A stretch of 64,000 nucleotides of DNA from Bacillota bacterium (GCA_023426245.1 JAFABB010000056.1:17548-81547); one strand, 5' to 3'. Positions 43,117 to 53,024 are shown, counted from the stretch's first letter. The notes: generated from the letters alone by a model not told the origin. Translations and numbers: made by a program.

Positions 43117-44306
43117 GTGAAGTAAAAATTCCAATTGGGCCTCAACATCCCGCCTTACATGAACCGGAAAGTTTCGACCTGACTTTGGAAGGGGAAATCA
43201 TTGTTGATGCCGAGGATAAGCTTGGTTATAACCACCGGGGCATTGAAAAGGCTTGTGAGAGCCGTAATTTTATTCAAGATATCTATCTAATTGAACGGAT
43301 TTGCGGTATTTGTTCCCATTCTCATTCCACTTGTTTTGTGCAGGCGGTAGAAGAAATAGCAGCAGTGGAAATCCCTATGCGGGCGAAATATATCCGGGCT
43401 ATTATCGGTGAGCTGGAGCGGATTCACAGCCATTTATTATGGTTGGGGGTTGCCGGACATGAGGTTGGTTTTGAGACATTGTTTATGTATGCCTGGCGGG
43501 ACCGGGAAATCGTCATGGATATTTTGGCCTGGATCTCCGGTAACCGCGTGAACTATGGAATGAATACCATTGGAGGTGTTCGCCGCGATATTAGTCCGGA
43601 AATCCTGGAGCAGATTCTTGGCAGCCTCGATACATTGATTGCACGAACCGAATATTATATCAAAATTGTCACCGACGAGCCTACATTTATGGGCAGGCTT
43701 CGGGGAGTCGGAAAGCTTCCCAAAGAGCTTGCAAGAAGTTTAGGCGCGGTTGGTCCGATGGCCCGGGCTTCGGGCATTTCCCGGGATGTTCGCCAGGATG
43801 ATCCTTATGGTGCCTATTCTCAGATTGAGTTTAGGATTGTGACCGATGATAATGCCGATGTGTTAGGACGTACCATCGTCCGGGTTAATGAATTGTTGGA
43901 AAGCTACAGATTATTACGGACACTGGTGGAAAATTTGCCGGAAGGTCCGGTTGTTGTTAAGGTGCCCCGGAAAATTCCCGAGGGTGAAGCATTATCCCGT
44001 TTGGAAGCGCCTCGCGGCGAAGATATTTTGTATTTAAAAACCAATGGAACTGAAATGCCGGAGCGGGTGAAGGTCCGGGCCCCAACTTTGGCCAATTTGG
44101 CTTCAATCCGTGAAATGCTTCGCGGAGCTTATTTGGCTGATTTTCCAATTATTGTTGCCGCGCTTGATCCTTGTTTTTCGTGCACCGACCGGATGATTAA
44201 AGTCGGCAATGGGAAAAAGGACAATTTAATGAACTGGCAGCAATTAAGGGAATATAGCATTGCCTGGCATAAAAATAGGGGTTTGGATTTAGGACAAATT
44301 AAATAA
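43113..44306 (+). CDS. [NiFe] hydrogenase group 4 large (catalytic) subunit
   Basis: A 397-residue NuoD-like catalytic subunit that makes or oxidises H2. Both nickel-binding CxxC pairs are intact: Cys64/Cys67 in RICGICSHSHS and Cys354/Cys357 in DPCFSCTDR. These are missing in respiratory complex I, so this is a hydrogenase and not a NuoD. A 37-residue tail after Arg360 should be cut off by the protease encoded at 45723. The ELERIHSHLLWLG segment near residue 107 and the GVRRDIS region are family-typical. It starts by a 4-nt overlap with the NuoC-like gene. Confidence 0.93.
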   Translation: MSEVKIPIGPQHPALHEPESFDLTLEGEIIVDAEDKLGYNHRGIEKACESRNFIQDIYLIERICGICSHSHSTCFVQAVEEIAAVEIPMRAKYIRAIIGELERIHSHLLWLGVAGHEVGFETLFMYAWRDREIVMDILAWISGNRVNYGMNTIGGVRRDISPEILEQILGSLDTLIARTEYYIKIVTDEPTFMGRLRGVGKLPKELARSLGAVGPMARASGISRDVRQDDPYGAYSQIEFRIVTDDNADVLGRTIVRVNELLESYRLLRTLVENLPEGPVVVKVPRKIPEGEALSRLEAPRGEDILYLKTNGTEMPERVKVRAPTLANLASIREMLRGAYLADFPIIVAALDPCFSCTDRMIKVGNGKKDNLMNWQQLREYSIAWHKNRGLDLGQIK

Positions 44307-44356
44307 GGGCAAACCCGATAAAGGCGTTTACAAAAATTGACTGTGGTGGTGGAGCA

Positions 44357-45301
44357 ATGAGCGTTGAATGGACGTTATTATACATGTTCATCTTCCCGGG
44401 ATTTTTATTCTTAATGGCTTATGGTATGGTTTGTGAATGGGTTGACCGTAAATTATTCGCTCGTTTTCAAAATCGAGTCGGTCCACCGTGGTTTCAGCCG
44501 GAAGCCGATTTCATCAAACTGCTGTCCAAGGAAGAAATTATTCCGGAAGCGGCTGATAAAGTAATGTTTCGGTTGTTGCCGATTTTCGCAATCGCGGCAG
44601 TGTTGACAGCCTTTTTGTATGTGCCGATTTGGAATACGGAAGTGCCGTATCCTTTTGAAGGGGATCTGATTGTTGTATTCTATTTGCTCACCATACCCAC
44701 CTTAACATTTTTTTTGGCAGGATGGAATTCAACATCACTTTTCTCAGCCTTGGGATCCGTTCGTAATTTAACCCAATTATTTAGCTACGAGGTGCCATTG
44801 CTTTTATCTTTGCTCGGCCCCGCTCTTTTGGCAGGAACCTGGAAAATCAGTGGTATCACCGCTTTCTTTTTAAAACGGCCGGAATTATTGGTGGTAAATA
44901 TCATTGGGTTTCTCGTTGCATTAGTTGCTGTTCAGGGGAAATTGGAACGGGTACCTTTTGACATTCCGGAAGCTGAAACGGAAATTGTAGCGGGAAGTTT
45001 CACGGAATTCGGCGGCAGGCTACTGGGTTTATTCCGTTTGGCGACTGATTTGGAATTAGTGGTGGTATCAACTTTGTTATCTGCGGTTTTCCTGGGAGGT
45101 TCGTTTGGACTTCATCCGGTATTGGGATTTATAGTATTTATCGTTAAAACGTTATTGATTGTTTGTATTTTAACCGTGTTTAAAACGGTAATGGCCAGGG
45201 TACGTATGGAGCAGATGATGAAATTTAGTTGGAAATACCTTGCTCCCATCGCTTTGGTCCAACTTTTGATTAATATTATTGTGAAAGCGTATTTAACATA
45301 A
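44357..45301 (+). CDS. NuoH-like membrane subunit of the hydrogenase
   Basis: A 314-residue protein with eight helices that anchors the peripheral arm. Family marks are CEWVDRKLFARFQNRVGPP near the N-terminus and KLERVPFDIPEAETEIVAG in the third loop, whose acidic residues connect the catalytic site to the E-channel in complex I. A 50-nt gap separates it from the large-subunit gene. The length is normal. Confidence 0.93.
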   Translation: MSVEWTLLYMFIFPGFLFLMAYGMVCEWVDRKLFARFQNRVGPPWFQPEADFIKLLSKEEIIPEAADKVMFRLLPIFAIAAVLTAFLYVPIWNTEVPYPFEGDLIVVFYLLTIPTLTFFLAGWNSTSLFSALGSVRNLTQLFSYEVPLLLSLLGPALLAGTWKISGITAFFLKRPELLVVNIIGFLVALVAVQGKLERVPFDIPEAETEIVAGSFTEFGGRLLGLFRLATDLELVVVSTLLSAVFLGGSFGLHPVLGFIVFIVKTLLIVCILTVFKTVMARVRMEQMMKFSWKYLAPIALVQLLINIIVKAYLT

Positions 45302-45369
45302 TTGGGAGAATGGATTCAAAGTCCATTCAATCTCCCGGTTTTGATAAACATTGAATGAGGTGTTTTTAA

Positions 45370-45723
45370 ATGAAACATCCAGGTAAGATTATCCCGGAAG
45401 TATTTTCCAATTTAACAAAACCTGTTGCAACAGTAAAATATCCCTATGAAAAAGCTAAAGTTCCGGAAAATTTCCGAGGCAAAATTAGCTTTAACGCCAA
45501 AAATTGTATCGGCTGTAAAATGTGCATGCGGGATTGTCCTGCCAAAGCCATTACAATTGAAAAAGTCGGTGAAGAGAAAGTCTTCAGGGCCAAGTTTGCG
45601 TTAGATAATTGTATTTTCTGTGCCCAGTGTGTTGACTCCTGTCCTCGGAAAGCTTTATGTTCAACACCTGAATTTGAACTGGCTCAATATGATAAGGCTA
45701 AGTTAACGGAGACTCAGGAATAA
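45370..45723 (+). CDS. NuoI-like 2[4Fe-4S] subunit of the hydrogenase
   Basis: A 117-residue ferredoxin-like subunit with two complete cluster motifs: CIGCKMCMRDCP near residues 49-60 and CIFCAQCVDSCP near 78-92. It carries electrons from the donor, presumably reduced ferredoxin since no NuoEFG-type NADH module is encoded here, to the small subunit. The C-terminus is short and charged. It overlaps the protease gene by one base. Confidence 0.92.
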   Translation: MKHPGKIIPEVFSNLTKPVATVKYPYEKAKVPENFRGKISFNAKNCIGCKMCMRDCPAKAITIEKVGEEKVFRAKFALDNCIFCAQCVDSCPRKALCSTPEFELAQYDKAKLTETQE

Positions 45724-46208
45724 TGGAAGTTATCAATGAGTTTTTGAATCTACTTCGGGATAGCAAGAAAATTGCTTTTTTAGGGGTAGGATCTCCTTTG
45801 CGGGCTGATGATTCTATCGGTCTCTATATTGTAAGTGAGTTCGAAAATCAACTTAAAAAGAATCCCAACCGGGAATGTCTTTTTTTCCTCGGAGAATCGG
45901 CTCCGGAAAATTTTTCGGGAGCGATTCGTTCCGAGGCTCCTTCGCATGTTGTAATAATCGATGCAGCTCAAATAGGTAAGGAACCTGGTTCTTTTACTTT
46001 AATCGAACCCGAAAAGATTGAAGGGGTAGGTTTTTCCACCCATATGTTGCCTTTGAAAATTTTGATTGATTATTTAAAGCAAGCTATCGCCTGCCAGGTC
46101 ATTATAGTGGGCGTACAGCCGAAGTTATTGGAATTTGGCTATCCGATAACCACTGAAGTAAAAAACGCCGCGGATCGCTTCATTCGCGAAATTTGTAACC
46201 AATTATAA
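45723..46208 (+). CDS. Hydrogenase maturation protease (HycI/HyaD family)
   Basis: A 161-residue endopeptidase that trims the large-subunit tail after nickel insertion. The fold's markers are visible: FLGVGSPLRADDSIGLYI with the metal-sensing Asp, VVIIDAAQIGKEPG with the second Asp, and STHMLPLKILIDYL with the His. Its presence supports an active, nickel-containing hydrogenase. No hypABCDEF genes are in the window. It is the last gene before a terminator. Confidence 0.92.
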   Translation: MEVINEFLNLLRDSKKIAFLGVGSPLRADDSIGLYIVSEFENQLKKNPNRECLFFLGESAPENFSGAIRSEAPSHVVIIDAAQIGKEPGSFTLIEPEKIEGVGFSTHMLPLKILIDYLKQAIACQVIIVGVQPKLLEFGYPITTEVKNAADRFIREICNQL

Positions 46209-46229
46209 GTTGTTCAATACGAATTTTTA

Positions 46230-46257
46230 AAAGACAACCTAAAAGGTTGTCTTTTTA
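46230..46257 (+). terminator. Terminator of the hydrogenase operon
   Basis: AAAGACAACCT and AGGTTGTCTTT form an 11-bp stem with a tight AAA loop, followed by TTTAT. Confidence 0.85.
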
Positions 46258-46490
46258 TGGTATATCCATGAATCACCTTTGTGTTTTTTTTGGAAAAATG
46301 GAAGCACACTGTACGCAGATCTCACAATGTATGGATGTCCTTATCAGCCAGGGAGTATTGATTGTCTCAACAACGGGCTTTTAGCCGGTGGTGGTTGAGT
46401 TAAAAAGGAAACGGACGAATTTTAAAGGGAATTATTTTTTCATGGCGAAAGTTAAGAAGAGTAGGAATATAGGAAAAAGGGGAAAGCGCA

Positions 46491-47114
46491 ATGGCCCAGC
46501 GTAAAGTGCCTGATGTTGTTATACGGAGATTGCCGCTATATTTAAGGGTATTAGAGATCCTTGATCCGGAAGAGTCTCCCATTATTTCTTCCGAACAGCT
46601 GGCGAAGATTATCGGTACGTCATCAGGGCAAGTTCGCAAGGATTTATCTTATTTCGGAGTATTCGGTAAGCAAGGAGTCGGCTATCAAACCAGTTCATTA
46701 AGCGCTGAATTACGGCGAATTTTAAAACTCAATCGGGAAATTCGGGTAGGACTCATCGGAGCCGGTAATCTAGGCGCCGCTTTGGTACGGTATCACCAAA
46801 AAAATCGGGTCCATCAACCTCTGGAGATCGTAGCTCTTTTTGATGTTGATGAGAAGAAAATCGGTCGCAAAATTGCGGATGTGGAAGTTTTTCCAATCGA
46901 TCAATTAGCCCATGTCATTCGTGAGCTGGAAATAAAAATGATGATTTTAACCTTTCCTGCTGAAAATGTGCAGCATATCGTGGATATTTGTGTTGAAGGC
47001 GGAGTTAAATCATTTCTAAACTTCGTTCCGGCCTCAGTGAAAGTCCCGGATGGTGTCAAATTAAGAACTTCGGATGTAACGCTCGAATTACAGAGTTTAG
47101 CTTATTATACTTGA
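46491..47114 (+). CDS. rex: Redox-sensing transcriptional repressor Rex
   Basis: A 207-residue repressor that leaves DNA when NADH is high. The N-terminal winged helix contains RRLPLYLRVLEIL and TSSGQVRKDLSYFGVFGKQGVGY, which is diagnostic for Rex. The Rossmann domain has GLIGAGNLGAALVRY and FDVDEKKIG, and the C-terminal domain-swapped helix ends TLELQSLAYYT. AAAAGGGGAAAG precedes the ATG. It is downstream of the hydrogenase operon and probably controls fermentative genes; I found no good operator upstream of the hydrogenase. Confidence 0.96.
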   Translation: MAQRKVPDVVIRRLPLYLRVLEILDPEESPIISSEQLAKIIGTSSGQVRKDLSYFGVFGKQGVGYQTSSLSAELRRILKLNREIRVGLIGAGNLGAALVRYHQKNRVHQPLEIVALFDVDEKKIGRKIADVEVFPIDQLAHVIRELEIKMMILTFPAENVQHIVDICVEGGVKSFLNFVPASVKVPDGVKLRTSDVTLELQSLAYYT

Positions 47115-47201
47115 TATTTGTTTGGTTTTTTGTGGATAAGAACTTAATTTTCAATTCATTGATAAATTGGCTTAGAATCAAAAAGAAAGACGAACCAAGT
47201 T

Positions 47202-47278
47202 GCCTATTGAACCTAACCCCCATTCCCCTTCCCTCGTATTGTAAGGAATAATCCGGGACAGGGAAGGGGTGTCTTTTA
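47202..47278. mobile_element. MITE-like element, family 2, left-end fragment
   Basis: It begins GCCTATTGAACCTAACCCCC and contains the hairpin CCCCTTCCCT...AGGGAAGGGG. The right terminal repeat is missing, and recD2 starts 87 nt further on. Confidence 0.55.
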
Positions 47279-47365
47279 GCGAATACACGAGTATAAGCAA
47301 CAGTCAATAACGAACGACCAATAATTGCAGCTAATAACCTTAACTATTTTCGCTCCGGGGGTCAC

Positions 47366-49573
47366 ATGACGGAACTGGAAGGGACTATCGACAGGATAAC
47401 TTATTATAATGAAGATACCTATTATACCGTAGCCAAACTCAAGTTGAAAGCGGGGAATCTGGTTACGGTTGTCGGAAATCTGCCTCCCTTGTATTTGGGA
47501 GAGGTTTTGGCCGTCAAAGGCGAATGGGTGGAACATAAGGAATTCGGGGAACAGTTTTCGGTGGCGGAATGGCAAAGCCGCGAGCCTTCATCGGTAACAG
47601 GAATCGAGCGTTTTTTAGGCAGTGGTTTACTAAAAGGGATCGGTCCGGCAACCGCCAAAAAGATAGTCAAGGAATTCGGTAAACAAACATTGGCCATTAT
47701 TGAGCTCATGCCCGAAAAGTTGACCCAAATTCCCGGCATCAGTCAGGCCAAAGCTGAACGGATTGCTGCGAGCCTTAAAGAACATGCTGAGATTCAGCAG
47801 ATCATGGTTTTTCTGCAAGGGGTGGGAATCAGTCCCGGGTATGCATTAAAAATCTATCATACGTACCAGAGCGAGGCCGTCAAGGTTGTTAAAGAAAATC
47901 CCTATCGTTTAGCCGATGAGGTCCATGGGATAGGTTTCAAAATTGCCGACCAAATCGCTCAAAAAATGGGTATTCAGAAAGATTCCCCTTACCGTTTGCG
48001 AGCGGGAATTCGTTTTTTGCTGGGTGAAAATTGTACCGAAGGGCATCTTTATGCCCTTGAAAGCGAGTTTATGGCCCTGGCCGGGAAAGAGTTGGAAAGC
48101 GATGAATTGCAATTGGCCGGTGTCGTGGAAGATTTAATCGTCAAGAAAGAATTGTACCGCGAGAGCCTGGGTAAGGTGAATATCCTTTATCTGGCGCCTT
48201 TTTATTATAGTGAAGTTGGTGTGGTCGCCCAAATAAAAAATATTATGGATGTGGGTTTACCTCCTGTTATTCTTGATGTGGAAGGTTTGCTCGACCAGTA
48301 TTCCGCCAAAAATAATATTAGTTTGGCTTTTCAGCAGAAAGAAGCGGCCCAAAAGGCTTTGGAAAACGGGATGCTGGTGATAACCGGCGGCCCGGGTACC
48401 GGGAAGACCACGATTATTAAAGCGATTTTATATCTATTGAAGCAAGCGAAGCTTAATGTAATGCTGGCGGCACCTACCGGAAGGGCGGCCAAACGTCTTA
48501 GCGAAGCTACCGGCGAAAGCGCCAAAACGATTCATAGGTTACTTGGTTATGGCGCCGAGGTATTTGAAGGCAGCCGTTTTCAGTATAACGAGGATGAGCC
48601 TTTGGAAACGGATGTGTTAATCGTCGACGAGTTTTCGATGGTTGACTTAATGCTGTTTTATAATTTGTTGAAGGCGATCAGGCCGGGAATCCGGTTGATT
48701 ATGGTGGGTGATGTTGATCAATTGCCCTCTGTCGGACCGGGAACTGTTCTTCAGGACTTGATTGAATGTGGATGTATACCGGTGGTTCGTTTGAATGTGA
48801 TTTTCAGGCAAGCGCAGCAAAGTTTAATTGTCTCCAATGCCCATAAAATCAACCAGGGGGAATTTCCGGTTCTCACGATGGATAATGACTTTTTCTTCAT
48901 TGAGGATAATGACCCGGACCATATCGCGGCAACAATTCCGGAGTTGGTAAAATCCAGGATTCCGGGATATTTGAAATGCGACCCGGTGGAGGATATTCAG
49001 ATTCTTACCCCGATGCGCCGGACTGTGACCGGTATTGAGAATTTGAATCTGGTTTTACAGGAAGCCTTGAATCCTTTTACCTCAGAGTTTTCCGAAGTGA
49101 AATCCGGCAAACTTACTTTCCGGGTAGGCGATAAAGTAATGCAACTAAAGAATGATTATCAAAAAGGGGTATTTAACGGGGATATCGGGCGGATTCGCGA
49201 GATTGACCCGGAGGACCGCCGCATGGTGGTCGGATATCCGGAGCTGGAAGGGGAGAGAAAGGTCCCTTATGAATCGGAGGAATTGGACCAACTGGTGCTT
49301 TCCTATGCGATCTCGGTCCATAAAAGCCAGGGTAATGAATATCCGGTGGTGATCATGCCGGTGACGACCCAACATTTTATGATGTTGCAACGCAATTTGT
49401 TATACACTGCCGTGACCCGGGCCAAAAAGATGGTGGTTTTGATTGGGTCCAAGAAAGCGATTGCCATTGCGGTAAAGAACAATAAGATCGTGGAGCGGCA
49501 TTCGCTGCTCCGGGAAAGAATGGTGAGAGCGTTATCCAGCGGCAAAACAACGGAAATCTCCGAGGATTTTTAG
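47366..49573 (+). CDS. recD2: RecD2-type 5'-3' DNA helicase
   Basis: A 735-residue superfamily-1B helicase without RecBC partners. The N-terminal OB-like and helix-hairpin-helix part includes LKGIGPATAKKIV and LTQIPGISQAKAERI. The motor has Walker A GGPGTGKTT near residue 341, APTGRAAKRLSEATG, Walker B VDEFSMVDL, and GDVDQLPSVGPG. The C-terminal UvrD-like domain has the SYAISVHKSQGNEYP and LLYTAVTRAK motifs. It takes part in mismatch or recombination repair. The ATG follows GGGGG. It precedes the sensor kinase by 13 nt, probably without functional link. Confidence 0.95.
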   Translation: MTELEGTIDRITYYNEDTYYTVAKLKLKAGNLVTVVGNLPPLYLGEVLAVKGEWVEHKEFGEQFSVAEWQSREPSSVTGIERFLGSGLLKGIGPATAKKIVKEFGKQTLAIIELMPEKLTQIPGISQAKAERIAASLKEHAEIQQIMVFLQGVGISPGYALKIYHTYQSEAVKVVKENPYRLADEVHGIGFKIADQIAQKMGIQKDSPYRLRAGIRFLLGENCTEGHLYALESEFMALAGKELESDELQLAGVVEDLIVKKELYRESLGKVNILYLAPFYYSEVGVVAQIKNIMDVGLPPVILDVEGLLDQYSAKNNISLAFQQKEAAQKALENGMLVITGGPGTGKTTIIKAILYLLKQAKLNVMLAAPTGRAAKRLSEATGESAKTIHRLLGYGAEVFEGSRFQYNEDEPLETDVLIVDEFSMVDLMLFYNLLKAIRPGIRLIMVGDVDQLPSVGPGTVLQDLIECGCIPVVRLNVIFRQAQQSLIVSNAHKINQGEFPVLTMDNDFFFIEDNDPDHIAATIPELVKSRIPGYLKCDPVEDIQILTPMRRTVTGIENLNLVLQEALNPFTSEFSEVKSGKLTFRVGDKVMQLKNDYQKGVFNGDIGRIREIDPEDRRMVVGYPELEGERKVPYESEELDQLVLSYAISVHKSQGNEYPVVIMPVTTQHFMMLQRNLLYTAVTRAKKMVVLIGSKKAIAIAVKNNKIVERHSLLRERMVRALSSGKTTEISEDF

Positions 49574-49586
49574 CGGTGATGCCGTA

Positions 49587-51455
49587 ATGATCGAAAAACT
49601 GCGAGTTTCTACCCGATTCATTCAAAACACTCCGCCATTTAGGCGGTTTGAACAGCTCAGCCTGAAAAATAAATTACTCATTTCTTTTATCTTTATTTCG
49701 ATTATTCCCCTATTGCTGGTGCAAACTTTTTCTTACTACAATTCCACAATTTCCATGCGCAAGAAGATCAATGAATTAATCCATTTTAACCTGGTGCAAA
49801 CCTCTAAAAATTTAGATACGACTCTGACTTCATATGAAGATTTGGTCATTCAAATTCTTTCCGATGACACTTTAGTCGAAGAAGTAAAAAGACTAAATTC
49901 CCCATCGGATGTAGAGCGGTTAGTAGCTGCGATTGAAATTAAAAGAAAATTCAGCATCATCTCTCTTTCAAAGCCGGGTGTAAAATGTATTTCAGTTTTG
50001 GCAACTTCCGGTGAAGTCGCTTGGTATGATCGGGATAATAACTCCGGATTCCAGAATATTTGGAGTCAATACCCGGATGTAACCAAAACGGAAGTTTATC
50101 GCAGTACGCTGGATAACCGGCATTGGGTAATTACCGGTCCTGATAAGGACTATTATTTAGGCAAAGAATATCATTTTGTAAACATCGCCTTAAAGATTTT
50201 AGATTGGAAAAGCGGTGATAATGGATTCCTCGGTGTGGTTGTCTTAAGTGTTGATGAAGATTCCATTTACAATTCCTGCAATCAAACAGCGGCGGCGGCT
50301 GAGCGCCAAAGTAAGCGTAAACCTGATAGTTTTAATTTTATTTATGATCGGCAGGGACGCATTATTTCTTTTCCAGATAAAGCTTACCTGGGGAAAAAGA
50401 TTTTTAATCCCGGTAAAAGCCAGGGAATTCAGGCAGTCAATGATATTTTAATTCAATTCGTGAAAAAGTCCGGTCTTTTTGGCAATCAACGTTTGATGAT
50501 TAACCGGCTTCAACAAAAGGAAAATGGGTGGACGATTGTCAATGTGATTGCGCAGAACTATCTATTTCATCAGATGTTTTGGATGCAACGCCTGAATATT
50601 ATTTTTGCCGTTTTGGCCATTATCTTCTCTTTGATCATTATTACGTATGTGACCCGAACTTTGACCCGTTCGACGCATCAAATCATCTCGGCAATGAAAA
50701 TAGCCAGAGAAGGCCAATTATCAGTGCAAGTAAACCTGGAAACCCAAGATGAAATCGCAGTGATTGGTTCCCATTTTAACCAGATGATGATTGAGTTACA
50801 ACAATTGATGAAGGAAGTAAAGGCAGCTAGCGCTAAAGAGAAAGAAGCGGAAATGAAGGCTTTAGTGGCTCAGATTAATCCGCATTTTTTGTATAACATG
50901 CTGGATTCCATCAATTGGATGGCGATAGATAAGGATGAACACGAAATCAGTCAAATGATAGAAAGTCTGGCCCATATTTTGCGATATAGCATCAATGACA
51001 GTAACTGGGTGGTGACGGTGGAGGAAGAAGTCGAGTGGCTTAAGCAATATATTTATTTGCTTCAAAACCATTTCGAATATTCTTTTGAAAGCCTTATTCG
51101 TTTTGACGAAGATATTTTGAAGTTGAAAATATATAAATTATTGTTACAGCCATTGATTGAAAATGCAATAATTCACGGGTTTAAGGGTTATGAATCCGGG
51201 GGAATTCTTACGCTTACCGGCATGAAGGCCGGCCAAACTTTGAAAATCATCATCGAAGATAATGGCAAAGGAATGAATGAGAATACTTTAGCCTTGATTG
51301 GCCTGGATCTACAGGAACGTTCCAGCGTTAGCGGCATTGGTATCAAAAATGTTGTCAACCGCTTGCGGATGTATTATGGTGAATCGGCTCAATTGAATTT
51401 TGCAAGTCAGGTTGAAGTTGGAACGACGGTGACTCTGATTGTCCCTATTCTTTAA
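49587..51455 (+). CDS. YesM-type sensor histidine kinase
   Basis: A 622-residue membrane kinase. It has a first helix near residues 28-50, an extracellular Cache-like sensor domain (about 50-325), a second helix (IIFAVLAIIFSLIIITYV) near 335, and a HAMP domain. A His_kinase domain follows with phospho-acceptor His433 in NPHFLYNMLDSI, then a HATPase domain with LLQPLIENAIIHGF, IIEDNGKGM and GIGIKNVVNRL. This group senses extracellular sugars or binding proteins and works with AraC-type response regulators. It is upstream of exactly such a regulator and an ABC importer. Confidence 0.93.
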   Translation: MIEKLRVSTRFIQNTPPFRRFEQLSLKNKLLISFIFISIIPLLLVQTFSYYNSTISMRKKINELIHFNLVQTSKNLDTTLTSYEDLVIQILSDDTLVEEVKRLNSPSDVERLVAAIEIKRKFSIISLSKPGVKCISVLATSGEVAWYDRDNNSGFQNIWSQYPDVTKTEVYRSTLDNRHWVITGPDKDYYLGKEYHFVNIALKILDWKSGDNGFLGVVVLSVDEDSIYNSCNQTAAAAERQSKRKPDSFNFIYDRQGRIISFPDKAYLGKKIFNPGKSQGIQAVNDILIQFVKKSGLFGNQRLMINRLQQKENGWTIVNVIAQNYLFHQMFWMQRLNIIFAVLAIIFSLIIITYVTRTLTRSTHQIISAMKIAREGQLSVQVNLETQDEIAVIGSHFNQMMIELQQLMKEVKAASAKEKEAEMKALVAQINPHFLYNMLDSINWMAIDKDEHEISQMIESLAHILRYSINDSNWVVTVEEEVEWLKQYIYLLQNHFEYSFESLIRFDEDILKLKIYKLLLQPLIENAIIHGFKGYESGGILTLTGMKAGQTLKIIIEDNGKGMNENTLALIGLDLQERSSVSGIGIKNVVNRLRMYYGESAQLNFASQVEVGTTVTLIVPIL

Positions 51456-51479
51456 TACAGCAAAGAGAGGTGCTTTGCG

Positions 51480-53024
51480 TTGCGGATCGTCGTTGTCGAG
51501 GATGGCGTTAAAATTAGGCGCGGGATTATTCGCTTAATCGAAAAAATGAACAGCGGTTATCAGGTTGTCGGGGAAGCCGCTAATGGTTTGGATGGTCTGA
51601 AAATCATTGGGGAATTGAAACCCGACGTGGTAATCGCCGATATCCGGATGCCGGAATTGAATGGACTGGAAATGCTCCAAGCTTTGAAGAAGCGGGAGTT
51701 GAAACATAAAACTATCATTTTGAGCGCTTATTCCGATTTTTCCTTTGCTCAGCAGGCGATTAGTCTTGGAGTATCGGAATATCTTTTGAAACCGGTTACG
51801 GCCGAAAAATTGCGGCAGAGTCTCATTACAATGGAAAGAGAGTTAGGAGAAGAGCACGATCGCATCCAAGCGTCGCGACTATTGATGATCAAACATCTAC
51901 TTCAGGAGCTGATGCAGGGAAAGACGGCAAAAATAAAAGAACTGCGGCAAATTCTGGGTAATGAGTACGGGTTGGACTGGAGCGGGACGTTTGTTTTGGT
52001 CGGCGCTTACACGGGTAATCGAGTCTATGATCGAGAACAATTGGAGCGAGTTTTTAATGAACTGTTGAGGAAAAACCGGACTATCAAGTATTTGAGCCTG
52101 AGTGGTGAAATAAATGGCCTGGCCTTGACCTTGGTTTCTTTTGAGAATGGTTCGCTGGAGGCTGAGGTTTTATTGTCCAGCGAAATGTTGGCTGAAATTC
52201 ATAGTTGTGATTTTCCAGACTTGGTAATGGGGTGGATTGCCGTTGATTCTCTGGAAGCGTTGCCCACCAAATTAAAGCAACTGCGGGAAATGTTACCATG
52301 GGCTTTGTTGTTGGGAAAGGATAGGATGATCACCCAAGGGGAAATAAGCCGACTTCCCATTCAAACACTTGTTTATCCTGCCGAACTTGAAAAACAGGCT
52401 GTGGCTGAGGTCTTGCGGCAACACTTTCAAAATTTGCCCGGCATTTTTGAAAATTTTCTAAATTGGTGGACCCGGACCCAATACTATCCGGAACAAATTA
52501 TCGCCGCTTTTGTGCAGTTCATATCGTCGATTACGAATGCCGTCAAAGAGACGGATTTGGATTTATTTAAAGACCTTAAGCAACAGCAAATTTTGCATCA
52601 AGTTTTTGATTCGATGACCATGGATCAACTGGCGGGCGCTTTGGTTGAATTGCAAAAAAAATTATGCCAAACGGATGATTTGAAATCCAATTATAGTCTG
52701 CCTGTGGTCAAGACGCTAAAGATGATCGCTGAACAATATTCCACGGGAATTTCCCGGGAAGAGATTGCCGCGAGGATCCATATTACCCCGGAATACCTCA
52801 GTATGCTGTTTTACAAGGAAGTGGGGCAAAGTTTTACAGCTTATCTCAAGAACTACCGGATTAATAAAGCCAAAAAATTGTTAACCGATACCGATTTAAA
52901 GATTTACGAAATTGCTGAAAAAGTGGGCTATCCGGACCCAAAATATTTTTGCCGGGTCTTTAAAGAAATTACGGGATTTCCAGCCAGTGAATATCAAAAA
53001 TATCTTTTTGAACATGAAAGTTAA
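51480..53024 (+). CDS. YesN-type AraC-family response regulator
   Basis: A 514-residue regulator. The N-terminal receiver domain has phosphorylation site Asp54 in IADIRMPELNG, acidic pocket VVEDG and the ILSAYSDFSFA/LLKPV elements. A long helical linker follows (about 120-410). The C-terminal AraC DNA-binding domain has two helix-turn-helix units (EEIAARIHITPEYLSMLFYK; YEIAEKVGYPDPKYFCRVFK). Translation appears to begin at TTG 51480, 8 nt after AGAGAGGTG. It should activate the downstream importer and glycosidase when its partner kinase senses the sugar. Confidence 0.93.
   Translation: MRIVVVEDGVKIRRGIIRLIEKMNSGYQVVGEAANGLDGLKIIGELKPDVVIADIRMPELNGLEMLQALKKRELKHKTIILSAYSDFSFAQQAISLGVSEYLLKPVTAEKLRQSLITMERELGEEHDRIQASRLLMIKHLLQELMQGKTAKIKELRQILGNEYGLDWSGTFVLVGAYTGNRVYDREQLERVFNELLRKNRTIKYLSLSGEINGLALTLVSFENGSLEAEVLLSSEMLAEIHSCDFPDLVMGWIAVDSLEALPTKLKQLREMLPWALLLGKDRMITQGEISRLPIQTLVYPAELEKQAVAEVLRQHFQNLPGIFENFLNWWTRTQYYPEQIIAAFVQFISSITNAVKETDLDLFKDLKQQQILHQVFDSMTMDQLAGALVELQKKLCQTDDLKSNYSLPVVKTLKMIAEQYSTGISREEIAARIHITPEYLSMLFYKEVGQSFTAYLKNYRINKAKKLLTDTDLKIYEIAEKVGYPDPKYFCRVFKEITGFPASEYQKYLFEHES

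Noticed and set aside
43113..44306. Reading the large subunit as NuoD of a respiratory complex I
   Set aside because: Both CxxC nickel-ligand pairs are present and a maturation protease gene is in the operon, so hydrogenase is the better call.
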